Assembly: GCF_042650885.1 (NCBI RefSeq) | Contig: NZ_JBHSBU010000001.1 | Location: forward strand, 186,001-250,000 | Direction of reading: 5' to 3' | Origin: Chitinimonas_A lacunae | GTDB taxonomy: Bacteria; Pseudomonadota; Gammaproteobacteria; Burkholderiales; Chitinimonadaceae | DNA: 64,000 bases | Shown: positions 56,257-64,000 of the stretch, one piece after another | Position numbering within the stretch: position 1 is the stretch's first letter | How the letters are laid out: every line of letters starts with the position of its first letter | The notes under the pieces: model-generated | What the model saw: the letters and a program-made list of their open reading frames with translations, nothing else | What the model was told of the DNA's origin: nothing | Databases searched by the model: none | Position numbers and translations under genes: made by a program

Positions 56257-57299
56257 GGCCTTGTTGCATAACCCCCCGACTCCAGGGTTGAAGCCGGTTG
56301 TAAGCTAGCAGCATGAAGCCATCCAAGCCCCGCTACCGCACGACGAATTGGTCCGCCTACAACCGAAGCCTGCAAGCGAGGGGCGATGTCACGATCTGGT
56401 TTTCGCCGGACCTTGCCTGGCATAGCAATGAGCGTCCAGGTCAGGCGGGCGCCCCGACGCGCTACCGCGATCAAGCCATTCAAATCATGCTGACGTTGAA
56501 GGTGCTGTTCCAGCAGGGACTGCGCCAAGTCCGCGGGCTCACGTGCAGCCTGGTGCGCATGATGAATCTGGCGTGGTCGGTGCCGTGTTACAGCACGGTC
56601 AGCCGGCGGCAGGGCAAGCTGGCGGTACAGATTCCGGTGCGACGTCGTGCCGAGCCGCTGCATCTGCTGGTGGACAGCACCGGCATCAAGATTCACGGTG
56701 AGGGCGAATGGAAGGTCAAGCAACACGGGCCGGAGTACCGACGCGGCTGGCGCAAAGTGCATCTGGCCGTCAATGCCGATACGCAGGAAATTCAAGCGGT
56801 TGAGGTGACCGACCAGCGTCAGGCGGATGGCCCACAGGTTGAGGAGCTCTTGTCGCAACTGTGCCCCGAGACCGTGCTCGCCAGCGTGGGGGGCGACGGG
56901 GCTTATGACACCCGTCGGGTCTATCGCGTCGTCCAGGCGTGGGGCGCCGAACTGCTGGTTCCGCCTCGCCGAGATGCTCAGCCTTGGCGGGATCAGACCG
57001 ACTGGGCAGCTCATCGCAACGACAAGCTGGCCGCGATCAACCGCTTGGGGCGCGCGATCTGGAAGCGCTGGAGCGGCTACCATCGGCGCAGTCTCGTGGA
57101 AACCACGATGCATCGCTTCAAGCGGCTTGGCGAGCGACTGCTGGCCAGACTCCCCGAACGGCAGGTCGCCGAAATCCACGTTCGCTGTGCGATCTTGAAT
57201 CGTTTCGTGCTGCTCGGCATGCCCACCACGGTGGCTCACACCTGAATTCCGTCTGGGAAAGGGGGCTCTCGACCTCAGATTGGGTTATGCAACAAAGCC
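56257..57299 (+). mobile_element. IS903-like element of the IS5 family, intact
   Basis: 1043 bp. Imperfect terminal repeats GGCCTTGTTGCATAACC (left) and, on the complement, GGCTTTGTTGCATAACCC (right), of the IS903 type. It encloses one full transposase gene. The 9 bases left (CTGATCTTG) and right (ACAATGCAC) do not match, so no target duplication remains and an adjacent deletion or recombination is implied. It abuts a toxin end on the right with no Rhs core. Confidence 0.92.
56313..57245 (+). CDS. IS5-family (IS903 group) transposase
   Basis: 310 aa, complete. DDE residues: Asp in LLVDSTGIKIHGEGEW, Asp in VGGDGAYDTRRV, Glu in RRSLVETTMHRFKRLGERLL. Starts MKPSKPRYRTTNWSAYNRSL. Other copies of this element in the window are a decayed right part (21494-21950) and a left part fused to rhs (62537-63068). 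Confidence 0.95.
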   Translation: MKPSKPRYRTTNWSAYNRSLQARGDVTIWFSPDLAWHSNERPGQAGAPTRYRDQAIQIMLTLKVLFQQGLRQVRGLTCSLVRMMNLAWSVPCYSTVSRRQGKLAVQIPVRRRAEPLHLLVDSTGIKIHGEGEWKVKQHGPEYRRGWRKVHLAVNADTQEIQAVEVTDQRQADGPQVEELLSQLCPETVLASVGGDGAYDTRRVYRVVQAWGAELLVPPRRDAQPWRDQTDWAAHRNDKLAAINRLGRAIWKRWSGYHRRSLVETTMHRFKRLGERLLARLPERQVAEIHVRCAILNRFVLLGMPTTVAHT

Positions 57300-57850
57300 A
57301 CAATGCACGTTCCCCGATTGTGTTTGATGCAGAAATAACCAATGAAGCTTTTTCTGGGTATCGAGCATTATCGGCTCAAACTGTTGCATCATATAAGATG
57401 CTTGGTCGAAATGCTCCAGATGATGCATTTCCCCTTGCGCCATTACTTGCGAGTCTTAATGATCCCCTATTAAAGGCCGGCGCTTTGATTAAGCCAATCC
57501 CTGGTTATACAGATGTAATTGTGCATGGGCAAAAGGATGGCTTTGCATGGCTGCTTGATGCCTCTGCTCCGCAACTTCAAAAAAGTTGGCTTTTTTTGAA
57601 TCAAAGGACACTCGCGAACTATGTAAAGAGTTCAGGTTATAATGGAGGGTCCATTCGCTTGATTTCTTGCAATACAGGTGCATGTGATGCGGTGGCGGCA
57701 CAAAATTTCGCTAACAAAATGAATGTCGAGGTTTTGGCGCCTACAGATACTGTATGGATCCACCCAAGTGGAAGATTAAGTGTTGGTGAAACCCAATACT
57801 TTAATACTGGCGAATGGGTTTCTTTCTTTCCAAAAAGACCATGGGAGTAA
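57300..57850 (+). pseudogene. Toxin C-terminal cassette cut from its Rhs core by IS903-like element
   Basis: The frame runs from the IS end (HNARSPIVFDAEITNEAFSG) to TAA at 57848-57850, about 183 codons, with low GC. No start codon or Rhs core precedes it. It contains DVIVHGQKDGFAW and, about 60 residues later, GSIRLISCNTGACDAVAAQ, then VEVLAPTDTVWIHPSGRLSV. The His-Gly and Ser-Cys pair with this spacing resembles the caspase-like (clan CD) cysteine peptidase arrangement, so a protease-type toxin is possible; this is inference from motifs. An immunity-like gene follows after 4 bases. Confidence 0.7.
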
Positions 57851-57854
57851 ATGC

Positions 57855-58244
57855 ATGGATAAGGTTAAGCTGGTAGGGTATTTTCGTGAATTAAAGCATG
57901 GGCTAAGAGATGGTCCCTCGCTGAAGGAGGCCGTTGAGAAAGGAAACTACGCAGCAGAAAAAACAGAGCTGTTGGCCTATCTTAAAGAGGGGGTACTTTA
58001 TGCGGCTGCGCCTGGTGTCGGAGTTGATGTTTTGGATTCAACAGGAAAGCTTAGTGGGGTGGCGCATGCACTGACAGATGGCAAGTGGATGTGGCCTGCT
58101 GATCTTGCATATTATGTTGAATTTTACAATGTTTCTTTGCCTGAGGATTTTTTGGGAGATCTTCGGAAGCGCAAATGGAAAATGCCTAGTGCTGATTCAA
58201 TAGACTTGTTGGAAATTGAAAGGAGTATTTTCGGGGAAGGTTGA
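57855..58244 (+). CDS. Putative immunity protein (unknown family)
   Basis: 129 aa starting MDKVKLVGYFRELKHGLRDG at ATG 57855, four bases after the toxin-end stop. Low GC like its partner. No recognised family; soluble, mixed charge, with WMWPADLAYYVEFYNVSLP as a distinctive aromatic segment. Position directly after a toxin cassette is the only evidence for an immunity role. Confidence 0.65.
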   Translation: MDKVKLVGYFRELKHGLRDGPSLKEAVEKGNYAAEKTELLAYLKEGVLYAAAPGVGVDVLDSTGKLSGVAHALTDGKWMWPADLAYYVEFYNVSLPEDFLGDLRKRKWKMPSADSIDLLEIERSIFGEG

Positions 58245-58308
58245 CCTTAATCTCGTGTGGCGTTGATGAGGCCGACGTCCTCGTTGCTGAGCCCGTTTTG
58301 GCGACCGC

Positions 58309-61300
58309 GTGGTGGGGATGCGGGGCGAAGAGTCGCTGCTTCCCACTGCGGCGGCTCCTCAAGGGGTCTGGACACTGACTGGTGACACCCAGGCGAGCTA
58401 CACCTGGTACGACACGCGGGGTCAGGTGGTGCAGAGCCAGCGCCGGCGCGGTCCGTCGCTCAAGCCCGATGGGTTCTGGGGCAATGAAGTCCCGCTGTTT
58501 GGCACGATGCACCAGTACGACTACGACGCGCTGGGCAATAAGGTCGAGGAAAGGACCTTCGAGGTAAAGCGTGACGGCGCGGCGCTCAAGCCTGTCCAGA
58601 AGCTCGACAAGGTCAGCGGTATCAACAATCTGCCGACGGTGGTGACGCAGACCTGGTCCTACTACGCCGGGACGCAGAAGCTCAAGGGGGCCGTGGACCT
58701 GGGCGGCCGCCAACATCGCTACGAGTACAACGGTGCGGGCGAGCTGACGCAGCACAGCATTGACCAGCACGGCAAGCCCACGGCAGTGCAGGTCTACCGC
58801 TACCACGAAGCAGGCTGGCGGGTCGAGGTGCAGGAACAGGACGGCAAGCTGCAAAAGACCAGCCGCACCCGCTATGACGCGCTGGGTCGGGCCATCCGTG
58901 AACGGCTCGAACAGCGGGACCAGTCGGGCCTGGACGGCAAGCTGGTGCAGGTCCAGTCGGAACAGGCCACGCGCTACGACGCGCTGGGTCGGGTGGAACT
59001 GGTCAGCGGTCCGACGATGGCGGTGCAGTATCTGTACGATGCGCGCGCCAACCGCCGGGCCATCTTTGCGATGGAGCGGGAGAACCATGGCTGGACCGGC
59101 CAGGCGGCGTGGTACGACTACGACGGCTGGGGTCGGGAGACGGTGGAGGCCGGCACGCTTCGGTCGGTCACGCAGAACGGTGTGAGCCGAACGGTGATCC
59201 GGGCGACCGACAAGCGCGACCGCTGGGATGAACTGGGACCCGAGATGGCGCTGCGCCGAGCAGCGGGCCAACAGGTGAGGTTTGACACCGGTCGGCAGGT
59301 GATCGATGGACGGGTGGGCAGCCATGGCATCGGTGTGACCCCTGCCGAGATCACCTACGACGGCAGCGGGATGCGTCGCAAGACCGTGACGGACAGCAGC
59401 GGCCAGAAAACGGTCTACCAGTACGATGGCCTGGGGCGGCTGATCGAATCGGGGCTGGAGCGCGGCGAGCGCTCGGTTAACCGACGGCTGTACGACAGCC
59501 TGGGCCGGTCCATGCAGGAAGAGACGGTGCAGTACCGTGCCGACGGCAGCGTGGCGCGACGGATGATCGGCTTTAGCTGGTACGACGCCGAGGACCGGGT
59601 GGTGTTCCAACTGAACCGTCAGGGCGGGGCGGAGATCCGGCCGGATCGGCCCACGCTCAGCCGTCACGAGGACGGGACCGTCAACCCGGGTTCGATCTAT
59701 GTGAAGGCTGGGGAGGAGTCTGCGACCCGCTATACCTATGTGCTCGATCGGCTGACGAGCTATCAGGTCGATGGCGGCACCGATGCCTCACGGCAAACCC
59801 ATACCTTTACCTACCAGGGTTTTGATAGCTGGCGTGAAGCGACCCATGTCGGCAGTGCTCTCGGCGGTCCGGCGCAGACCACCACCGAGTACGATGCCTT
59901 TGGCAATGTGGTCAGGATCCAGGGTGCCTTGCCCGGGGCCGGGGCGCCGCGCTACTTCATCAACGATGCCGATGGCCGGGTGCTGAGTAAGGAAGAAGGG
60001 CTGGCGAAGAGCCAGTATCTCTACGCCGGTGGTGCCCGGGTGGCGGTCTCGGGCAATGCGTTCACGGGCAGCAGTGTCGATCTGCACTACAGCGCCATCC
60101 AGGACCCCAGCAGAAACGCGACCACGCAGAGCAGCTATATCGCCCAGCAGGGCGACACACTGCGGCGCATTGCCCAGATGGTGTGGGGCGATGGCCGCCT
60201 GTGGTATCTGATCGGCGAAGAGAACGGCTTGCAGGAAGCCGATGACCCGATCACCGCCGGCACGATGCTGAAGCTGCCACGGGTATTGAACGCCGCCAAC
60301 GACGCCTCGGTGTTTACGCCGCATTCGGCCAGCGAAGTGCTGGGCGAGACCAGCCCAGCGCTCCCGGCGCCCCCGCCTCCACCTAAGCCAGCCAAGCCCT
60401 GTGGGGGCTATGGTCAGGCGATCATTATGGTGGTGGCGGCGGTGATTGCGGCGTACACCGGGCAATGGGTGGGTGGTCTCTTACAGAACACCTTCCTGGG
60501 AACGACGGGTGCGGCGATCGTCGGGGCGGCAGCAGGTGGGGCGATGGGTTTCATCGTCAACCAGGCCGGCAATATGGCGATCGGTACGCAGGAGCGCTTC
60601 TCCTGGCAGGCCGTGGGTCAGGCGGCCTTGCGTAAAGCGGTGACGGCTGGGATTGGTCAAGCCGTGGGCGAGAGTGGCTCCATCGGTGCCAAGCTGCTGC
60701 CCAATGCGCCGGAGTTCTTCCAGGATGTGGCTACCGGCGCAATTACCGGGGCGGTAACCGATGGCCTGCTGTCGCTGACGGGGCTGGGTCACTTCAGTTG
60801 GCGCAATGTCGCGGCCGCGGCCATTGCCGAGCCGATCAACAAGTGGGTCGGGAATAACCTCTTCGGTACCCAGACGACGCCCGGCTCGATCCTGGCACGA
60901 GACCATCACCTTACCGCCAACTTCACCCATCAGCTCGCCAATGGCCTGGTCAACCGCGTGGCCCAGATTGCCACCCATGGGGAAGGGCGGTTGGATTGGG
61001 TGTCGTTGGTGGGCAATGCCTTTGGCGAAACCTTGGGCAATGAGGTGGCCGGGAAGAGCCGGGCTTATCAAGTCCCGGCCATGCCTCGCTACGCCTATCG
61101 CAGCGAAGCGGAGCTGGACGCTGAAGAAGCCTTGCGCGACAGCTTTATGGCCCAGGCGCTGGGAGCGACGAACCGGACCGCTGGCTTTGTCGAGATCGAC
61201 GCCCACACGCGGATCGCGACCAACCCAGGCGCCAGCCGCGCTGACGACATGCTTCAGGCGATGGTCGGGATGTTGGAAAATCCCGTGGAGCCGGAGCCTG

Positions 61301-62199
61301 GAGAAAGAATCCTGCTCGCTAACAAAGGTGCGATAGCGCCGGGGTTATTGCGACAGCTCACCACGCGCCGGCCGGGCTTTGAGGTGTCCCGCAATGAGGG
61401 GGCGGCACAGCGGTTCAATACGATCGCGGATCTGTGGGATGTTGCTGGGGCTGACGGGTTGGTGGGGATGGCCTTCGTCCCGGGTCTGCATCAGGTAGCG
61501 AATGCCGAATATGAGCTGAAGGAGATTGAGCGCCGGCTGGGATATGGAGCGAGAGCGGCACCAGCAAGAATCAAGACGTGGACTGCTGAGGGGAAGTCGG
61601 TAACGGATTATTCGGCTACCCTGGGAGCTTATCAGCAGGCGCTGCGTAAGATGACGCTGGAGCAGGCGCTTATTGCTGAGAGAGGGCTGATTAAGTCTGC
61701 ATCTGGCCAAGTAAGAGAAGCACACAACGCTGCTTCATTTGAGAAACTGAAGAGGCAGCTTCGAGAAATTGCCAAACCTGACTATTCCCTGGTAAAGAAG
61801 CCAGATGGGTCGCTTCGCTATGTTTTTGGGTCAACAAACAAAGGCTATGGCATAGATGCGCAGTTGTCATCGGAGGGAGTCTTGAGCTTTGAAATAAGAG
61901 CTACCAATCAAACGATGCGAGCTAAATATGGGACTGGCACGGAGATGTTTGATGACATGATGTCGGCTATTGGGCCAGAGAGAGTTAGTCAGATACGTGG
62001 GAATTGGTCTAGGGATTCTGGATTGACAACTAATCTTGATCAATTCAATGATGTGTATCAATACACCAGAGATGAATTTACGGCTGCCTCTGAAACCTGG
62101 ACAGGAAAAAGAGCAGCAAAGTATGGTTTCGAGCCAGAAGAGGTTATTGTTCGGCGGAACAATGTGTCTGTAATATTTGGAAGTTCCGGGAAGAGATAG
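58309..62199 (+). CDS. Orphan Rhs tip with unknown toxin end (open frame, 5'-truncated)
   Basis: 1296 codons are open from GTG 58309, but no ribosome site is seen and homology to the main gene starts at the same place (equivalent to about 46640), so the N-terminal 3780 residues are missing. It keeps the last YD repeats, LysM, Pro-rich hinge and glycine zipper, and follows the main gene through ERGLIKS, then diverges at 61702 into a 166-residue end: GQVREAHNAASFEKLKRQLR, QIRGNWSRDSGLTTNLDQFN, SETWTGKRAAKYGFEPEEV. No catalytic family is recognised. It is followed by a small gene in the immunity position. It could be silent and act as a donor for recombination into the full-length gene. Confidence 0.8.
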   Translation: MVGMRGEESLLPTAAAPQGVWTLTGDTQASYTWYDTRGQVVQSQRRRGPSLKPDGFWGNEVPLFGTMHQYDYDALGNKVEERTFEVKRDGAALKPVQKLDKVSGINNLPTVVTQTWSYYAGTQKLKGAVDLGGRQHRYEYNGAGELTQHSIDQHGKPTAVQVYRYHEAGWRVEVQEQDGKLQKTSRTRYDALGRAIRERLEQRDQSGLDGKLVQVQSEQATRYDALGRVELVSGPTMAVQYLYDARANRRAIFAMERENHGWTGQAAWYDYDGWGRETVEAGTLRSVTQNGVSRTVIRATDKRDRWDELGPEMALRRAAGQQVRFDTGRQVIDGRVGSHGIGVTPAEITYDGSGMRRKTVTDSSGQKTVYQYDGLGRLIESGLERGERSVNRRLYDSLGRSMQEETVQYRADGSVARRMIGFSWYDAEDRVVFQLNRQGGAEIRPDRPTLSRHEDGTVNPGSIYVKAGEESATRYTYVLDRLTSYQVDGGTDASRQTHTFTYQGFDSWREATHVGSALGGPAQTTTEYDAFGNVVRIQGALPGAGAPRYFINDADGRVLSKEEGLAKSQYLYAGGARVAVSGNAFTGSSVDLHYSAIQDPSRNATTQSSYIAQQGDTLRRIAQMVWGDGRLWYLIGEENGLQEADDPITAGTMLKLPRVLNAANDASVFTPHSASEVLGETSPALPAPPPPPKPAKPCGGYGQAIIMVVAAVIAAYTGQWVGGLLQNTFLGTTGAAIVGAAAGGAMGFIVNQAGNMAIGTQERFSWQAVGQAALRKAVTAGIGQAVGESGSIGAKLLPNAPEFFQDVATGAITGAVTDGLLSLTGLGHFSWRNVAAAAIAEPINKWVGNNLFGTQTTPGSILARDHHLTANFTHQLANGLVNRVAQIATHGEGRLDWVSLVGNAFGETLGNEVAGKSRAYQVPAMPRYAYRSEAELDAEEALRDSFMAQALGATNRTAGFVEIDAHTRIATNPGASRADDMLQAMVGMLENPVEPEPGERILLANKGAIAPGLLRQLTTRRPGFEVSRNEGAAQRFNTIADLWDVAGADGLVGMAFVPGLHQVANAEYELKEIERRLGYGARAAPARIKTWTAEGKSVTDYSATLGAYQQALRKMTLEQALIAERGLIKSASGQVREAHNAASFEKLKRQLREIAKPDYSLVKKPDGSLRYVFGSTNKGYGIDAQLSSEGVLSFEIRATNQTMRAKYGTGTEMFDDMMSAIGPERVSQIRGNWSRDSGLTTNLDQFNDVYQYTRDEFTAASETWTGKRAAKYGFEPEEVIVRRNNVSVIFGSSGKR

Positions 62200-62207
62200 G
62201 AGGGGGT

Positions 62208-62456
62208 ATGAGCAAGAAAAAATATCGCTGCCACTTTTTAGTGAGTGGGGTTTCTGAGAATGCAGGAAGATTCGATTTTGATGGGACGGCTGCTGTCAGG
62301 GTTGATGAAGGTGAGCTTTTAGAAGAAAATTATTTGTATAATAGATTTCGCGGTATGGCCTTAAAGGCTTTTTATGAAATGGCGGTTCCGAAGGAAAATT
62401 ATGGAGTTCTAAGTGAAATCGTGGTGAGTATTTCCAAGGTGGAGGAGATAAAATAA
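62208..62456 (+). CDS. 82-aa putative immunity protein
   Basis: 82 aa, ATG 62208 preceded by AGGAGGGGGT, 8 bases after the orphan Rhs tip stop. Begins MSKKKYRCHFLVSGVSENAG and ends SEIVVSISKVEEIK; beta-rich by eye, acidic in the middle. No family recognised. Assigned as immunity partner of the unknown toxin end purely by position. Confidence 0.65.
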   Translation: MSKKKYRCHFLVSGVSENAGRFDFDGTAAVRVDEGELLEENYLYNRFRGMALKAFYEMAVPKENYGVLSEIVVSISKVEEIK

Positions 62457-62536
62457 ATTATCGCTGCCGCCGTATAATGAATGGGATCTCTTCGAGTGGG
62501 TAATATTTACTCAGGAAGCGATTAATACTTGCGGTC

Positions 62537-63068
62537 GGCCTTGTTGCATAACCCCCCGACTCCAGGGTTGAAGCCGGTTGTAAGCTGGCAGCATGAAGCC
62601 ATCCAAGCCCCGCTACCGCACGACGAATTGGTCCGCCTACAACCGAAGCCTGCAAGCGAGGGGCGATGTCACGATCTGGTTTTCGCCGGACCTTGCCTGG
62701 CATAGCAATGAGCGTCCAGGTCAGGCGGGCGCCCCGACGCGCTACCGCGATCAAGCCATTCAAATCATGCTGACGTTGAAGGTGCTGTTCCAGCAGGGAC
62801 TGCGCCAAGTCCGCGGGCTCACGTGCAGCCTGGTGCGCATGATGAATCTGGCGTGGTCGGTGCCGTGTTACAGCACGGTCAGCCGGCGGCAGGGCAAGCT
62901 GGCGGTACAGATTCCGGTGCGACGTCGTGCCGAGCCGCTGCATCTGCTGGTGGACAGCACCGGCATCAAGATTCACGGTGAGGGCGAATGGAAGGTCAAG
63001 CAACACGGGCCGGAGTACCGACGCGGCTGGCGCAAAGTGCATCTGGCCGTCAATGCCGATACGCAGGA
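62537..63068 (+). mobile_element. 3'-truncated IS903-like element
   Basis: Left terminal repeat (GGCCTTGTTGCATAACC) and the first 158 or so codons of transposase, almost identical to the intact copy at 56257 (one difference noted in the leader, CTGGCAGC versus CTAGCAGC). The element stops at GATACGCAGGA and continues without a stop into an rhs fragment. Non-functional. Confidence 0.92.
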
Positions 63069-63717
63069 GGGCCGGGTGGAACTGGTCAGCGGCCCGACGA
63101 TGGCGGTGCAGTATCTGTACGATGCGCGTGCCAACCGCCGGGCCATCTTTGCGATGGAGCGGGAGAACCATGGCTGGACCGGTCAGGCGTCGTGGTACGA
63201 CTACGACGGTTGGGGCCGTGAGACGGTGGAGGCCGGCACGCTTCGGTCGGTCACGCAGCACGGTGTGAGCCGAACGGTGATCCGGGCCACCGACAAGCGC
63301 GACCGCTGGGATGAGCTGGGGCCCGAGATGGCGCTGCGCCGCGTGGCAGGCCAGCAGGTGATGTTTGGCGCCGGTCGGCAGGTGATCGATGGACGAGAGG
63401 GCAGCCATGGCATCGGTGTGACCCCTGCCGAGATCACCTACGACGGCAGCGGGATGCGTCGCAAGACGGTCACGGACAGCAGCGGCCAGAAGACGGTCTA
63501 CCAGTACGATGGTCTGGGCCGGCTGATCGAATCGGGGCTCGAGCGCGGCGAGCGCTCGGTTAACCGACGGCTGTACGACAGCCTGGGCCGGTCCATGCAG
63601 GAAGAGACGGTGCAGTACCGTGCCGACGGCAGCGTGGCGCGACGGATGATCGGCTTTAGCTGGTACGACGCCGAGGACCGGGTGGTGTTCCAACTGAACC
63701 GTCAGGGCGGGGCGTAG
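62593..63717 (+). pseudogene. Chimeric ORF: IS903-like transposase N-terminus fused to Rhs
   Basis: 374 codons. Residues 1 to about 159 are the transposase up to VNADTQE, after which the frame passes directly into Rhs sequence (GRVELVSGPTMAVQYLYDAR), in the correct Rhs frame. It ends at a TAG (63715-63717) which replaces the GAG found in the other three copies (GGGGCGGAGAT). It could be expressed from the transposase start, but no function is expected. Confidence 0.85.
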
Positions 63718-63818
63718 ATCCGCTCGGATCGGCCCACGCTCAGCCGTCACGAGGACGGGACCGTCAACCCGGGCTCGATCTATGTAAAGGCTGGGGAGGA
63801 GTCTGCGACCCGCTATAC
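63069..63818 (+). pseudogene. Fourth rhs fragment (YD region only)
   Basis: Colinear with 47327-48076 of the main gene. It contains a nonsense codon at 63715-63717 and stops abruptly at CGACCCGCTATAC (63818), where IS481-like sequence begins. LysM and toxin end are absent in the window; they may continue on the far side of the IS481 element. Confidence 0.88.
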
Positions 63819-64000
63819 TGTTTAGTCCCGGCATTTGATGGTGCAATCTTTTCTCATCACTGGAAGGAAGCACTATGGGCCAGGTTCTACACGGAAGCGC
63901 CACAACGACAGAGGCAATCCGTCGAGCAATACAAAATAGTCAAGAGAGTCTGAGAGCACTGTCCAAGCGGTACGGCATCAATCAGAAGACTGTTGCCAAG
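63819..64000 (+). mobile_element. IS481-family element, left end, runs off the window
   Basis: The rhs homology breaks at 63818/63819 and the next bases are TGTTTAGTCCCGGCATTTG, a TGT start typical of IS481 ends, 56 bases before a transposase start codon. The right end is outside the window. Confidence 0.8.
63875..64000 (+). CDS. IS481-family transposase, N-terminal part
   Basis: 42 codons to the window end: MGQVLHGSATTTEAIRRAIQ then SQESLRALSKRYGINQKTVAK, the characteristic N-terminal helix-turn-helix of IS481 transposases. GGAAGGA lies upstream. The DDE core is beyond the window. Confidence 0.93.
   Translation, partial: MGQVLHGSATTTEAIRRAIQNSQESLRALSKRYGINQKTVAK

Noticed and set aside
56248..57308. 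9-bp target duplication for the intact IS903-like element
   Set aside because: Flanking 9-mers CTGATCTTG and ACAATGCAC do not match.

Overview
The window (about 60% GC by eye, 64 kb) looks like a chromosomal segment of a motile, environmentally versatile proteobacterium, most likely a betaproteobacterium. The clues are the many two-component and cyclic-di-GMP proteins, a Che cluster with two chemoreceptors, a type VI secretion (vgrG) remnant, and IS903-like, IS30 and IS481 elements. No rRNA, tRNA or CRISPR was found. The species cannot be named from the sequence alone.

Left third (1-20 kb), ordinary chromosome: a LuxR-type response regulator cut by the window start; a periplasmic solute-binding protein; DNA polymerase IV (dinB); a PAS histidine kinase/FixJ-type regulator pair read leftwards with an ATGA overlap; then one rightward signalling block: GGDEF-EAL protein, cheR, two tandem paralogous chemoreceptors, cheW, cheY, a STAS protein, a 65-codon ORF, cheA and cheB, closed by a hairpin terminator at 17905-17943. 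A secreted GEVED/Ig-like protein follows.

Middle (20-35 kb): a complete IS30 element next to a decayed IS903-like remnant, which cuts a small unknown gene lying downstream of a truncated vgrG. Then comes a leftward four-gene operon (33691 to 23232): membrane-anchored solute-binding (Venus-flytrap) sensor, MASE1 hybrid kinase, five-PAS hybrid kinase and a REC-GGDEF diguanylate cyclase. It looks like a self-contained ligand-to-c-di-GMP phosphorelay. An OsmC-family protein and an 840-bp gene-free stretch follow.

Right half (35-64 kb), a polymorphic-toxin locus: a 5095-residue YD/Rhs repeat protein with LysM, a glycine-zipper membrane-like segment and a C-terminal deaminase-like toxin, followed by its SMI1/KNR4-type immunity gene. 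Downstream the 3' part of the rhs gene is repeated three more times as 5'-truncated tips with different toxin ends or none: (i) a twice-frameshifted tip ending in a YwqJ-like deaminase with a YwqK-like immunity gene; (ii) a toxin end cut off from its Rhs core by an intact IS903-like element, with its own putative immunity gene; (iii) an open tip with an unknown toxin end and an 82-aa putative immunity gene; (iv) a fragment fused to a truncated IS903-like transposase and interrupted by an IS481 element at the window end. An endonuclease V gene (deaminated-base repair) lies convergent to and overlapping the YwqK-like immunity gene, an arrangement I flag as the most intriguing hypothesis here. 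The locus appears to be an Rhs tip-cassette array shaped by recombination in the conserved core and by IS activity.
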